A stretch of 64,000 bases of DNA from Shewanella vesiculosa (GCF_021560015.1 NZ_CP073588.1:310001-374000); one strand, 5' to 3'. Shown: positions 18,187 through 27,007, numbered from the stretch's first letter. The notes: generated by a model not told the origin, from the letters alone. Program-made: numbers and translations.

Positions 18187-19677
18187 ATGAAGCAAGCTAT
18201 TAGGTTCACCACAATCGTCCTGGTTATTTTTGTCGTCATTATCGGCATTATACTCTGGCCTTTAGCGGGTCTTATTGTTCTTGTAGCCTTGCTCGTGCTG
18301 CTTGGATTGTATGATTTATTTCAAACAAAACACTCGATACTGAGAAACTTTCCTGTGATTGGTCATATTCGTTACCTATTAGAAATGATAGGTCCAGAGC
18401 TGCATCAATATTTCGTGGAGTCGGATACTGATGGTAAACCGATTAATAAGAATCATCGCAGGTACATCTATGAGCGAGCCAAAGAGCAAAATCAAACATC
18501 CCCCTTTGGCACTGAGCTCAATGTATATGATGATAATTATAAATGGATGCAGCACAGCATCTATCCCGCTAAGAAATTGGACACACCGCCACGGGTTGTG
18601 ATTGGTGGCAAAGATTGCCAACAACCTTACAGTGCTAGTCTATTTAATATCTCAGCCATGAGTTTTGGTGCTTTGAGCAAAAATGCCATTCAAGCCTTAA
18701 ATTTGGGCGCTAAAGCCGGTGATTTTTTTCACGATACCGGCGAGGGCGGTATATCCGAATACCATTTACAAGGTGGCGATTTAGTGTGGGAAATCGGCAC
18801 AGGGTATTTTGGTTGTCGCACAGAAAATGGCTGTTTTGATGCGGAAAAGTTTAAACAAAAGGCCAATTGGGCGCAGGTGAAGATGATTGAAATTAAACTC
18901 TCACAAGGTGCCAAACCCGGCCATGGAGGAGTACTTCCCGCAGCCAAAAATAATCAGGAAATTGCTGACATAAGAGGCGTTCAACCCCATACCGATGTGC
19001 TTTCTCCTCCCGGCCATTCCGCTTTTAGCAATGCAGCAGGGTTATTGCAGTTTGTTGAGCAATTAAGAGTGTTATCCAACGGAAAACCTGTCGGCTTCAA
19101 ACTTGCTATAGGCAGTAAACAAGAGTTTATTGAAATATGTGAAAAAATGCTCGAAACAGGCATCAAACCCGATTTCATCACTGTGGATGGTGCAGAAGGG
19201 GGAACGGGCGCGGCACCTATCGATTTCTCAAACTATGTTGGTATGCCTTGGGAAGATGCACTGCTTTTTGTCGTGGATACGCTCAATACCTACAAGCTCA
19301 AACAAGACATAAAAGTGATTACGGCGACTAAGATATTTACCGCTTTTGATTTGTTTAAAGCCCTTTGTATCGGGGCTGATGTGTGTAACTCCGCTCGGGG
19401 CATGATGCTGGCTTTGGGTTGTGTTCAGTCCTTGAAATGCAACACCAATGAGTGTCCTACAGGCGTCACCACAAATAACCCCAAATTAGTGCGAGGCTTG
19501 GTGGTTGCAGAAAAATGGCAAAGGGTCAGGAATTATCACCAACATATGTTGGACGATTTTTTGCAACTAATGGCCGCTTCGGGTTGTCATTCACTTGAAG
19601 AAATGAATCAAAATTTAATTTACAGGAAGGTGGATAAGCACTGGCTTTCCTATGCTGAAGTGGTAAAAGCCCGCTGA
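18187..19677 (+). CDS. Membrane-anchored glutamate-synthase-like FMN protein
   Basis: This 496-residue protein has one or two N-terminal membrane helices (about residues 7-43) followed by the FMN-binding alpha/beta barrel of glutamate synthase. Visible blocks are MSFGALSKNAIQALNLGAK, DTGEGGISEYH, GAKPGHGGVLPAAK, DGAEGGTGAAP and GADVCNSARGMMLALGC. Three cysteines spaced C-x5-C-x4-C near residue 420 (CVQSLKCNTNECP) match the 3Fe-4S ligands of GltB. It has no glutaminase domain, so it is not a complete glutamate synthase. Members of this stand-alone family are of uncertain function. It starts 9 bases after the PoxB-like gene, so the two are almost certainly co-expressed. Confidence 0.87.
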   Translation: MKQAIRFTTIVLVIFVVIIGIILWPLAGLIVLVALLVLLGLYDLFQTKHSILRNFPVIGHIRYLLEMIGPELHQYFVESDTDGKPINKNHRRYIYERAKEQNQTSPFGTELNVYDDNYKWMQHSIYPAKKLDTPPRVVIGGKDCQQPYSASLFNISAMSFGALSKNAIQALNLGAKAGDFFHDTGEGGISEYHLQGGDLVWEIGTGYFGCRTENGCFDAEKFKQKANWAQVKMIEIKLSQGAKPGHGGVLPAAKNNQEIADIRGVQPHTDVLSPPGHSAFSNAAGLLQFVEQLRVLSNGKPVGFKLAIGSKQEFIEICEKMLETGIKPDFITVDGAEGGTGAAPIDFSNYVGMPWEDALLFVVDTLNTYKLKQDIKVITATKIFTAFDLFKALCIGADVCNSARGMMLALGCVQSLKCNTNECPTGVTTNNPKLVRGLVVAEKWQRVRNYHQHMLDDFLQLMAASGCHSLEEMNQNLIYRKVDKHWLSYAEVVKAR

Positions 19678-19736
19678 TTTTTATGGATCATGCCGCTCCA
19701 ATCGCCGTATCGTTATAACAGAAGAAGGGTCCACGC

Positions 19737-19757
19737 CTGCCAATATACTATTGGCAG
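19737..19757. terminator. Small stem-loop between convergent genes
   Basis: The perfect 9-bp arms ctgccaata / tattggcag enclose a 3-nt loop between the convergent genes ending at 19677 and 19795. There is no T tract, so termination is uncertain. Confidence 0.4.
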
Positions 19758-19794
19758 GGATATTACGTACAACAATTGTCAGTGACGGAGACTA

Positions 19795-20361
19795 TTAGTC
19801 ACTCGCGAGGCTCTGCAAAGCATTGGTGATCTCACTCATCCGCGCCGCCGTGACTTTACCATGAACCTGCGATATCAGATTACCGTTCTTATCCAAAACA
19901 ACAATGACCGCCTCTTCGCTATCGGAGGGCACACCCAAGGCGCTTTCCATGATCTGTGAGTTGAGAATCCAGGTTTGATCGTGATAGCGCTGCGGCACTT
20001 GTTCTTTGGCGCGGCCAATGACATCTTCTTCCGACATAAAGAAGGGTAAATTGACAGCCAGTACGTCGCGAACCCGATATTTACTATGATCTATCTCTGA
20101 GCGCAATGTGTTAACCCACTCCCGAGTGGATATTGCGGCATTGCGAGACGGCGTAAGTATCAGCAGTGTCGGTTGACCTATCAGTTTGTTACTGTCAACT
20201 TTTTCGCCGCTAAGCGCCGTCGCTGTAAATGACGGCCATGGTCCATCGCCTGCGACAGCGGTCGGCCCACATAGGGTTAGTATTGCAAGTAGGGTCAGTT
20301 CAGTAATGTGTCGGGATACTGATCCCCAAAGTGTTGTCGGTATCATTGGTCTGGATATCAT
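19795..20361 (-). CDS. Exported thioredoxin-fold protein lacking the CXXC
   Basis: This 188-residue protein has a long N-terminal signal sequence (hydrophobic core LTLLAILTLCGPTAVAG). The mature part follows the AhpC/TSA-thioredoxin order: WPSFTATALSGEKVDSNKLIGQPTLLILTPSRNAAISTREWV. Where a redox CXXC would stand there is TPSRN, and no Cys remains in the mature region. A later strand-turn VIVVLDKNGNLISQVHG fits the thioredoxin fold. It is probably periplasmic and non-redox. It is convergent with the FMN protein gene and divergent from the Old Yellow Enzyme gene. The exact start among ATGs at 20361 and 20346 is uncertain. Confidence 0.7.
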   Translation of the reverse strand: MISRPMIPTTLWGSVSRHITELTLLAILTLCGPTAVAGDGPWPSFTATALSGEKVDSNKLIGQPTLLILTPSRNAAISTREWVNTLRSEIDHSKYRVRDVLAVNLPFFMSEEDVIGRAKEQVPQRYHDQTWILNSQIMESALGVPSDSEEAVIVVLDKNGNLISQVHGKVTAARMSEITNALQSLASD

Positions 20362-20713
20362 AGTATTCCTCTGCTCAGTGGTAGGGGCGCGAACAAGCAG
20401 GCTAAGCCAGATCCAAACACAGAAGGCGCAGCATTCACGAGACTCCTTGTTAAATCATCTTGGCTCTCATGTCTGACGAGTAAGCATCACATATACAATA
20501 TGCTATTGATGACATTTCATCTGTTCGCTAGCGAACTTTCTGCCAACCAATGACCCTATTAGATTTGCAGACGCCATTTGTGGGTATGTGTTCTATCGAA
20601 CAGACCAGCCAAATGCCAGCGCGCAAGCTGTAATTATCAGGACTTGCCGCAATGATCTTTTCCTCGGGCTCGGCAGGTTTCATCCTCATCATACATAACA
20701 GGATATCTAGCTT
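20362..20713. other. Divergent intergenic region
   Basis: This 352-bp spacer separates the minus-strand thioredoxin-fold gene from the plus-strand Old Yellow Enzyme gene. It must hold both promoters and contains a perfect 14-bp palindrome at 20523-20536. No other gene is evident. Confidence 0.5.
20523..20536. promoter_or_regulatory. Perfect 14-bp palindrome, possible operator
   Basis: The sequence gttcgctagcgaac reads identically on both strands. It lies in the divergent region about 180 bases before the Old Yellow Enzyme start, where a repressor such as a TetR- or LysR-type protein could act. No cognate regulator is nearby. Confidence 0.35.
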
Positions 20714-21802
20714 ATGCTTTTCGAAACGTTTTCTAACCGCTCGCTACAGCTAGCCAATCGCATGGTAATGGCGCCGTTGACACGCAGTCGGGCTACGCCT
20801 GAGCATATGCCGAACGCGCTGATGGCAACCTACTACGGCCAACGTGCAACGGCGGGACTGATTATTACCGAGGGCACTTCGCCCAGCCCGAACGGACTGG
20901 GTTACCCACGCATTCCCGGCCTTTTCGATAGCGCTCAGATGAATGCATGGCAGGCAAGTACTTCAGCGGTACACGCCCAAGGCGGTAAAATCTTCTTACA
21001 GTTGATGCACTGCGGTCGAGTTGCGCATGTTGACAACTTGCCGGCAGGTGCCGAAATACTCGGGCCAGATGCCGCGGCATGTCCCGGCGAGATGTATACC
21101 GACACCCTAGGCATGCAGCCCCACAGTACGCCGCGCAAAATGAACGAGGCCGATATCGCTCATGTGGTAAAAGAGTATGTGACGTCGGCAAAACTCGCGC
21201 TGCAAGCCGGTTTTGACGGTGTCGAAATACACGGCGCCAACGGCTACCTGATTGAGCAGTTTTTGAATCCGCTAATCAACCTACGCAATGACGGTTATGG
21301 CGAGAGCATTGAAGGCCGCAACCGACTCGCGCTGGAAATTGTGGCTGCGACAGTGGCTGCCATCGGTAGCGACCGGGTCGGCATCCGGCTCTCGCCTTAT
21401 GGTGTGTTCAATGGCACCGGTGCATTCCCTGACATAGAGACGCAGTACCTGGCATTGACCAAGGCGCTTTCCTCGCAGGGACTTCTCTATATCCACTTGG
21501 TTGATCATTCATCTATGGGTGCGCCAACTGTACCTGCCGACTTCAAGCTCAAGCTGCGCGCTGGTTTCGATGGTTTGTTTATCCTCTCAGGAGGGTTCGA
21601 TCATCAAAGTGCTGAACAGGCGTTACGCGATAAACATGGCGATCTGGTCGCTTTCGGTCGACCGTTTTTGGCTAATCCCGATCTTGTTGCACGGATGCGG
21701 CAGGATGCGGCGCTCAATACTCCAGATGAAGCGACTTTTTACGTACCTGGCGCCAAGGGCTACACCGACTATCCCACTCTGGCGACGTCACAAGAACGTT
21801 AA
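20714..21802 (+). CDS. Old Yellow Enzyme-family alkene reductase
   Basis: This 362-residue FMN-dependent NAD(P)H ene-reductase is of the NemA type and reduces activated C=C bonds, nitro esters or maleimides. Typical features are NRMVMAPLTRSRA at the N terminus, YYGQRATAGLIITEGT, QLMHCGRVAH, the substrate-binding FDGVEIHGANGYLIEQFLNP block, and GRPFLANPDLV near the C terminus. The gene is visibly richer in G+C than the housekeeping genes at either end of the window, suggesting later acquisition. The aldehyde dehydrogenase gene follows 82 bases later on the same strand. The length is standard. Confidence 0.93.
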   Translation: MLFETFSNRSLQLANRMVMAPLTRSRATPEHMPNALMATYYGQRATAGLIITEGTSPSPNGLGYPRIPGLFDSAQMNAWQASTSAVHAQGGKIFLQLMHCGRVAHVDNLPAGAEILGPDAAACPGEMYTDTLGMQPHSTPRKMNEADIAHVVKEYVTSAKLALQAGFDGVEIHGANGYLIEQFLNPLINLRNDGYGESIEGRNRLALEIVAATVAAIGSDRVGIRLSPYGVFNGTGAFPDIETQYLALTKALSSQGLLYIHLVDHSSMGAPTVPADFKLKLRAGFDGLFILSGGFDHQSAEQALRDKHGDLVAFGRPFLANPDLVARMRQDAALNTPDEATFYVPGAKGYTDYPTLATSQER

Positions 21803-21884
21803 CGCCAAAAGTCATCGCCGAGGCCGCACAAATTCAGTAGAAACTTGCGGCGCCCATAAGACCAAATTAAAACAGGATTTCACT

Positions 21885-23267
21885 ATGACCTACAAAAGCA
21901 TTAATCCCAATAACGGAACAATCTTGAAGACCTTTGATGAAATCAGTGATGAACAGCTTGAGATCAAGCTTGCCGCTGCGCACGCCTGTTACCAAACATG
22001 GAAAAACACCAGCTATAAGCAACGCGCCGCTATTATGACCAAGGCTGCTGAACTTCTGCATGCGCATACTGATGACTATGCCAAGCTGGCAACACTGGAG
22101 ATGGGCAAGCGAATTGATGAAGCCCGTGGCGAAGTGAATTTCAGTGGCAAAATCCTCAGCTATTATGCAGAGCACGCGGAAGCGTTTTTAGCTCCAGAGA
22201 AACTTGACCCGGAACATGGTGAAGCTCATATGGAAAGCAGCCCGATAGGCGTGATCTTCTGCGTCGAGCCGTGGAACTTTCCCTTTTATCAACTTGCTCG
22301 TGTCGCAGGCCCGCAACTGATGGCGGGCAATGTTTTGGTGGTGAAACATGCCAGCAATGTGCCCCAGTGTGCAATTGCCTTTGAGCAGTTGCTGATTGAT
22401 GCGGGCGCCCCAGAAGGCCTGTACACCAACCTGCTGGTTTCGCACCAACAGTCTAACCAGGTTATCGACGACCCGCGCGTCAAGGGCGTGGCACTGACGG
22501 GTGGTTTTGCCGCTGGCAGAAGCGTTGCCGCCCGAGCAGGGCAGAACCTAAAACCCTCGTCAATGGAGCTCGGTGGCAGTGATGCCTTTATCGTGCTTGA
22601 TGACGCAGATCTCGACAACACTATTCCTTGGGCAGTTTGGGGACGTATGTACAACCAGGGACAAACCTGCTGTGCTGCGAAACGCTTTATTGTGCTCGAT
22701 TCGATTGCTGATAAATTCATCGACAAGTTTCAAACCGCGCTTGAACTTCAACAACCTGGCGATCCGATGGACGAAAAAACCACCAAGGGGCCGATGTCGC
22801 AAGAAGCCGCTCTGGTTAATATTTTGAAGCAGGTCGATGATGCTGTAGCCCATGGGGCTAAGGTGTTAATGGGTGGCAAGCGTATCGACTGCCCGGGATC
22901 GTTCATGCAGACCACGATACTGACCAACATTGCACCAGGCAATCCTGCTTATCGCACTGAGTTCTTCGGCCCAGTCGCGTTAATTTTTCGGGTCAAGGAC
23001 GAGGCTGCGGCCATCGCGCTTGCCAACGACTCAGACTTCGGACTTGGTGGGTCGGTGTTTACCGAAAATGCAGCTCGTGGCAAACGCGTCGCCAGTCAGA
23101 TTGATACCGGCATGATGTTCATCAACAATATTGATTGGACCGATGCCGCGCTGCCGTTCGGCGGCGTCAAAGATTCCGGTTATGGCCGCGAGCTCGGCGA
23201 AATGGGCATTCAGCAGTTCGTTAATAAGAAGTTGGTTCGCACCATTTCGATGGCAGCACCGGTATAA
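21885..23267 (+). CDS. NAD(P)-dependent succinate-semialdehyde-type aldehyde dehydrogenase
   Basis: This aldehyde dehydrogenase of about 460 residues begins MTYKSINPNNGTILKTF. It has the cofactor/substrate block GVIFCVEPWNFPFYQ, the catalytic Glu in SSMELGGSDAFIVLDDAD, the nucleophile Cys in NQGQTCCAAKRF, and the C-terminal LPFGGVKDSGYGRELG. The short N terminus and these motifs match the Sad/YneI-like succinate-semialdehyde dehydrogenases, but the true aldehyde is inferred. The frame is open from 21501; the ATG at 21885 follows acagga and matches the family start. It is likely co-transcribed with the Old Yellow Enzyme gene. Confidence 0.9.
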   Translation: MTYKSINPNNGTILKTFDEISDEQLEIKLAAAHACYQTWKNTSYKQRAAIMTKAAELLHAHTDDYAKLATLEMGKRIDEARGEVNFSGKILSYYAEHAEAFLAPEKLDPEHGEAHMESSPIGVIFCVEPWNFPFYQLARVAGPQLMAGNVLVVKHASNVPQCAIAFEQLLIDAGAPEGLYTNLLVSHQQSNQVIDDPRVKGVALTGGFAAGRSVAARAGQNLKPSSMELGGSDAFIVLDDADLDNTIPWAVWGRMYNQGQTCCAAKRFIVLDSIADKFIDKFQTALELQQPGDPMDEKTTKGPMSQEAALVNILKQVDDAVAHGAKVLMGGKRIDCPGSFMQTTILTNIAPGNPAYRTEFFGPVALIFRVKDEAAAIALANDSDFGLGGSVFTENAARGKRVASQIDTGMMFINNIDWTDAALPFGGVKDSGYGRELGEMGIQQFVNKKLVRTISMAAPV

Positions 23268-23416
23268 CGGTTGCACATCTAGGGATAGCAAAATGAAAAT
23301 ATTAATATTTCACAAGCAATACCCTATATGGCAACGGCATAACATGGCGAACGCGCATAGTCACCTAAGATAGCGACATCACTATTGAGGACTCAAGTAA
23401 ATCAATGGGGTAGGTG

Positions 23417-23480
23417 GCTATGGTTTCACAATGCTATGATTTCATAATGCTATGGTTTCAAAATATCATGGCTTCACAAC
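23417..23480 (+). repeat. Four tandem 16-bp repeats
   Basis: The units are gctatggtttcacaat, gctatgatttcataat, gctatggtttcaaaat and atcatggcttcacaac, each with one to four differences. They sit in non-coding DNA and may be simple replication-slippage repeats or protein-binding iterons. Confidence 0.75.
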
Positions 23481-23491
23481 ACTGGGTTTGA

Positions 23492-23521
23492 ATGAAATGA
23501 AATCAATTCATTTCATTTCAT
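23492..23521. repeat. Inverted repeat with 12-bp arms
   Basis: The arms atgaaatgaaat and atttcatttcat enclose a 6-nt loop just right of the 16-bp repeats. Each arm is itself a repeat of gaaat. It may form a hairpin downstream of the aldehyde dehydrogenase gene; there is no T tract. Confidence 0.6.
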
Positions 23522-23678
23522 CTTAAGCGTCTAGTTGTGAAGCCGATTAACCTTGCTTGGGCGGATATCGAAACGGCATGACGATATTCTATAAGGCTGG
23601 GATGATTTATGTTAAATCACAAGATAGTCGCTTATCTATCAAGACGTCAATGAGTGAAACTTAGCATAGATATTTTAG

Positions 23679-24377
23679 TTAATAAGTTTCTAGTCTATCG
23701 GTTTCAGTTTTTACCACGGCATAACATTCGCAGCACAGGGTTTCGAGTTTTTGTCTGTTGGTCACGGTAATTTGGCCGCGCTTATAGTTGATTACCCCAA
23801 GTTTTTGCAGTTTACCGGCGGCTTCAGTTACGCCTTCTCGTCTGACGCCTAACATGTTGGCGATCAACTCTTGGGTCATAGTGAGATTGTTGCTAGCCAG
23901 TCTATCAAGTGATAGCAGCAGCCAACGACAAAGTTGCTGATCGATAGAATGGTGTCTATTACATATTGCCGTCTGTGCCATTTGGGCCATCAGTGCTTGG
24001 GTGTAACGTAACAATAATTCGCGAAGGTTTTGATTGTCGTTAAATTCATCGAACAATACTGATGCGGACAATTTATAGGCTCGACCTGCGCTTTGTACTA
24101 TGGCGCGATTTATGGTGCTTTCTCCCCCCATAAACACCGCAATGCCCACTAAACCTTCATTGCCGACAACAGATATTTCTGCCGATGCCCCGTCTTCGAG
24201 AACGTTCAGTAAAGAGACAATACTGTCGATGGGGAAATAGACATTTTCAAGGTTTTGACCAGCTTCATAAATCACTTTACCTAAGGGCAGTTTTATTATC
24301 TTTAACTGCGGAAATAAGCGCTTTTTTGTCTCTTCAGGTAATGCTTTAAGTAATGCGTTCTCATTTGGGTCAATCAT
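23679..24377 (-). CDS. Crp/Fnr-family transcription regulator
   Basis: This regulator of about 232 residues begins MIDPNENALLKALPEETKKRLF. An N-terminal cyclic-nucleotide-binding-like beta barrel (LGKVIYEAGQNLENVYFPIDSIVSLL, then AEISVVGNEGLVG) is followed by a dimer helix. The C-terminal winged helix-turn-helix reads LTMTQELIANMLGVRREGVTEAAGKLQKLGVI. It lacks the N-terminal Cys cluster of Fnr and the Arg/Ser cAMP pocket of Crp, so its signal is unknown. The start at 24377 follows aaaggt; a longer frame to 24407 lacks support. It stands alone with long non-coding DNA on both sides. Confidence 0.88.
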   Translation of the reverse strand: MIDPNENALLKALPEETKKRLFPQLKIIKLPLGKVIYEAGQNLENVYFPIDSIVSLLNVLEDGASAEISVVGNEGLVGIAVFMGGESTINRAIVQSAGRAYKLSASVLFDEFNDNQNLRELLLRYTQALMAQMAQTAICNRHHSIDQQLCRWLLLSLDRLASNNLTMTQELIANMLGVRREGVTEAAGKLQKLGVINYKRGQITVTNRQKLETLCCECYAVVKTETDRLETY

Positions 24378-24964
24378 TGATAACCTTTTTATATTAAAGT
24401 GAATCATTCACCACTAGCTATGAACTTTCCTATGTTATTGCTTTTATTCAAGATTGCATAATGCTTAAGTAATCTCATTATCAATATAACAGAGTTTGTT
24501 GAATCGAGTAGGGTAAAGTGCATTGCTCAGCGTCATTAGCGTCATTAGCTATCACTGCAGGCAGTGGAGCCATTATTTTCCGTGTAAAAGCTATTGCATC
24601 TTGGGTGGTATTTATGGATATCGACAGGAAATTTAGTGAGGGCAGATAGTAAAAAAGGTCTTTGCAAAGCAGCGTTTCGCTCATAGGAAAGAGACTAAAT
24701 AACAGCCTGCAGCGATTACTTTGAGGCAGAAAGTCAGCGACTAAGGCTGCTATTTTGTGAAGATGAATGGCATAAAAAGGCTGAGCAGCAAAGTGATGGC
24801 AAGAGCCATTTTTCTAGCGGCTAGACAGTCGGCCTCACCGCCGGAGTTAGTTAAGTTTATGTGCTTTAAGTTTAGGTGCAGTCTGATGCAAGGTGCACTT
24901 AGCACCTGACTTTTTCATCTACTTATAACTCACATGTTGAGGTGCTTTGGCTGATATTTGCCAT
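24378..24964. other. Intergenic region, no gene recognised
   Basis: A 67-codon minus-strand frame at 24481-24684 has no family features and is not called. Nothing else is recognisable. Confidence 0.4.
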
Positions 24965-25150
24965 TTATTTATTTTGAATATCATCAAGTGCCTGACGAAC
25001 TTCATTCAAAATTAATCTGTTTGCCAAGTCTTCATCGATATCGGGCACATCCCATCCAAAAATAGCGCGATATTTCTCAATCAAATTGTTGACGTCATCG
25101 ATGATATCGCTGCGATGGGCCGCTAACTCTAATTTTTCTATGTCAGTCAT
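24965..25150 (-). CDS. Small acidic hypothetical protein
   Basis: This 61-residue protein is helical and acidic: MTDIEKLELAAHRSDIIDDV, then a middle WDVPDIDEDLANR and an end NEVRQALDDIQNK. A good ribosome-binding site (aaggtgaactagc-ATG) supports translation. No family is recognised. It is transcribed away from the PRC-barrel gene and may share a control region with it. Confidence 0.6.
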   Translation of the reverse strand: MTDIEKLELAAHRSDIIDDVNNLIEKYRAIFGWDVPDIDEDLANRLILNEVRQALDDIQNK

Positions 25151-25323
25151 GCTAGTTCACCTTAAAAATCTATAGATAGATTTAGATTAGGCTAGTATTC
25201 GTGCTTCTTCAGTGCGACACCGAACAGATTGAATAGGAAATTTGGTGCAAGCTGATAGTTATTCACTCTATTAGCAAAGCAATGACTTATTGTTTGCCAT
25301 CTTTAATCTGGAGCAAATACATC

Positions 25324-26109
25324 ATGTTATATACACTGAATGATTTAAAAAGTTTAGCTATTCACGCCTCTGATGGCGATATTGGATTAACTAAAGATTT
25401 TTATTTTGATGACAAGCATTGGGTCATCCGATACTTGGTGGTGGAAACGGGATCTTGGTTATCAAGCAAAAAAATATTGCTTTCACCCATATCAATCAAA
25501 GAGTTTAATCAGCAGCAGAAGACGCTTACTGTCACAATCTCAAGAGAGCAGGTAAAAAATAGCCCTGACATCGATAGCGAAAAACCCGTCTCTAGGCAGC
25601 ATGAGGTCGATCATATGGAATATTATGGTTATCAACATTACTGGGGGAACACAGGTATTTGGGGAAGTGAGCCCAGTCCTAATATGATGTCACCTGGTTA
25701 TTATAGTGTCGCGCCAAAACCAGATAACATAGATAACTCAGAGATGTCCGCAGACGTCGATGCTGCATTATCACGGGATGATGATCATCATCTGCGCAGT
25801 AGTGAGGCCGTGACGGATTATCACCTTGATGCCATAGACGGTGAATTGGGCCACTTACAAGGTATGTTGATAGATACCGACACTTGGGCTATTCGTTATT
25901 TGATTATTAACACCAGTAATTGGTGGTTGGGTCATCTAGTTTTGGTTGCGCCCAAGTGGATTAAAGAGGTGAGTTGGCCTACCTCTAAAATTTATGTAGA
26001 TATGACGCAGCAGCAAGTGAAAGATGCACCCACCTTCGACCCCTCAGTGCCTTTTAGTCTTGAACATGAGCAAAATTTGCAAACTCATTATGGTCGTAAT
26101 GATAAATAA
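25324..26109 (+). CDS. Tandem PRC-barrel domain protein
   Basis: This protein of about 261 residues has two PRC-barrel domains. The first spans about residues 5-85 (DLKSLAIHASDGDIGLTKDFYFD...WVIRYLVVETGSWLSSKKILLSP). The second spans about 165-245 (LDAIDGELGHLQGMLIDTDTWAIRYLIINTSNWWLGHLVLVAP). A Tyr/Pro-rich linker joins them. PRC barrels occur in RNA-processing and photosynthetic proteins and in stand-alone stress proteins; this one has no extra domain, so the role is unknown. The ATG at 25324 follows TGGAG and matches the domain start; the earlier in-frame start at 25282 is disfavoured. Confidence 0.82.
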   Translation: MLYTLNDLKSLAIHASDGDIGLTKDFYFDDKHWVIRYLVVETGSWLSSKKILLSPISIKEFNQQQKTLTVTISREQVKNSPDIDSEKPVSRQHEVDHMEYYGYQHYWGNTGIWGSEPSPNMMSPGYYSVAPKPDNIDNSEMSADVDAALSRDDDHHLRSSEAVTDYHLDAIDGELGHLQGMLIDTDTWAIRYLIINTSNWWLGHLVLVAPKWIKEVSWPTSKIYVDMTQQQVKDAPTFDPSVPFSLEHEQNLQTHYGRNDK

Positions 26110-26314
26110 CCTTATTACCTCTTTATCAGGGCTTTGGCTGGCGTGTTTACGTGACTCATTTAAATAATTTCAATGTGAAAATATAGGCAATCTCAGTTAG
26201 CCATTGTGTTCTATTGGCAATTAACTTTTTATTAGTATGTGAAAATACAACACTAATTTACATTTAATACGAGGGCCTTAGGTGCAAATTTTTATCCCTT
26301 GGTCGCATCTTAAA

Positions 26315-26347
26315 AGAAAAAGTCATTGATAATCAATGGCTTTTTTC
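26315..26347 (+). terminator. Terminator downstream of the PRC-barrel gene
   Basis: The stem aagtcattga-taa-tcaatggctt, allowing a G-T pair, is followed by a T6 run. It lies about 205 bases after the stop, so it may end a longer transcript. Confidence 0.65.
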
Positions 26348-27007
26348 TTTCTGACATTTGAGTAATCATATTCTCAGACCAAAAATGGAAAACTGAGACA
26401 TATGTGCCCGCTTTTGATAACAAGATGTCGAGTCACAAATAGCACCTATTAAACCGCATGGCATTGGCCGTTAATTGACTGACTCTTGGTTTTCTGCTGA
26501 TATAACATCTTCCTACTGACCAAACCGCGCGATATCGCCATCGGGCGTGCTGTGGTCGATAATGATTAGCCCCGGTTTTTAGGTTATTTCAATTTAATCA
26601 TGCTGACTATTTAAAGGCAGGGTTTGTCTCAGCTGCTAAGTGACAAACTTCATATTTCTGACTCAATATGTGTACAGGTGGAGTGATAATCGACATCTGG
26701 AATAGCACAAAATCTATCGCAACCTCATCGCTAAATCATTATGTTATTGACTCAATAAGTGGGTTTCATGGTTGATTTTGAGTATAGATTTGATGTTGAA
26801 AGTAACGAATTTTAAAGAGATATTATTCTCATCATTAATTACAGCTTTGGCATGAATCACCAACCTTTTCACTACTTAAATATCACAAAAATACAACTTA
26901 AGTTGCTGTTATAAAATAAAAATAGTCAAACTTAGACTAGCTCGTTTTTGGCAGGTATGATGAATGAACATAAGGCGTTACTATGCCCAAATTGTCTTGG
27001 AGAAATT
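26348..27007. other. Intergenic region, nothing recognised
   Basis: This A+T-rich DNA lies upstream of the lipoprotein gene. No reading frame, RNA gene or clear repeat was found. The ribosome site for the lipoprotein gene (cttggagaaatt) is at the right edge. Confidence 0.4.

Larger units (their letters stand above)
23268..23678. other. Intergenic region with short repeats
   Basis: There is no gene. It holds four 16-bp direct repeats and a 30-bp inverted repeat, listed separately, between the aldehyde dehydrogenase gene and the convergent Crp/Fnr-like regulator gene. Confidence 0.6.

Noticed and set aside
21501..21884. 128-codon N-terminal extension of the aldehyde dehydrogenase
   Set aside because: It overlaps the Old Yellow Enzyme gene in another frame; the family start and a ribosome site support 21885.
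24481..24684. 67-codon minus-strand frame
   Set aside because: No ribosome-binding site or recognisable feature; composition does not look coding.
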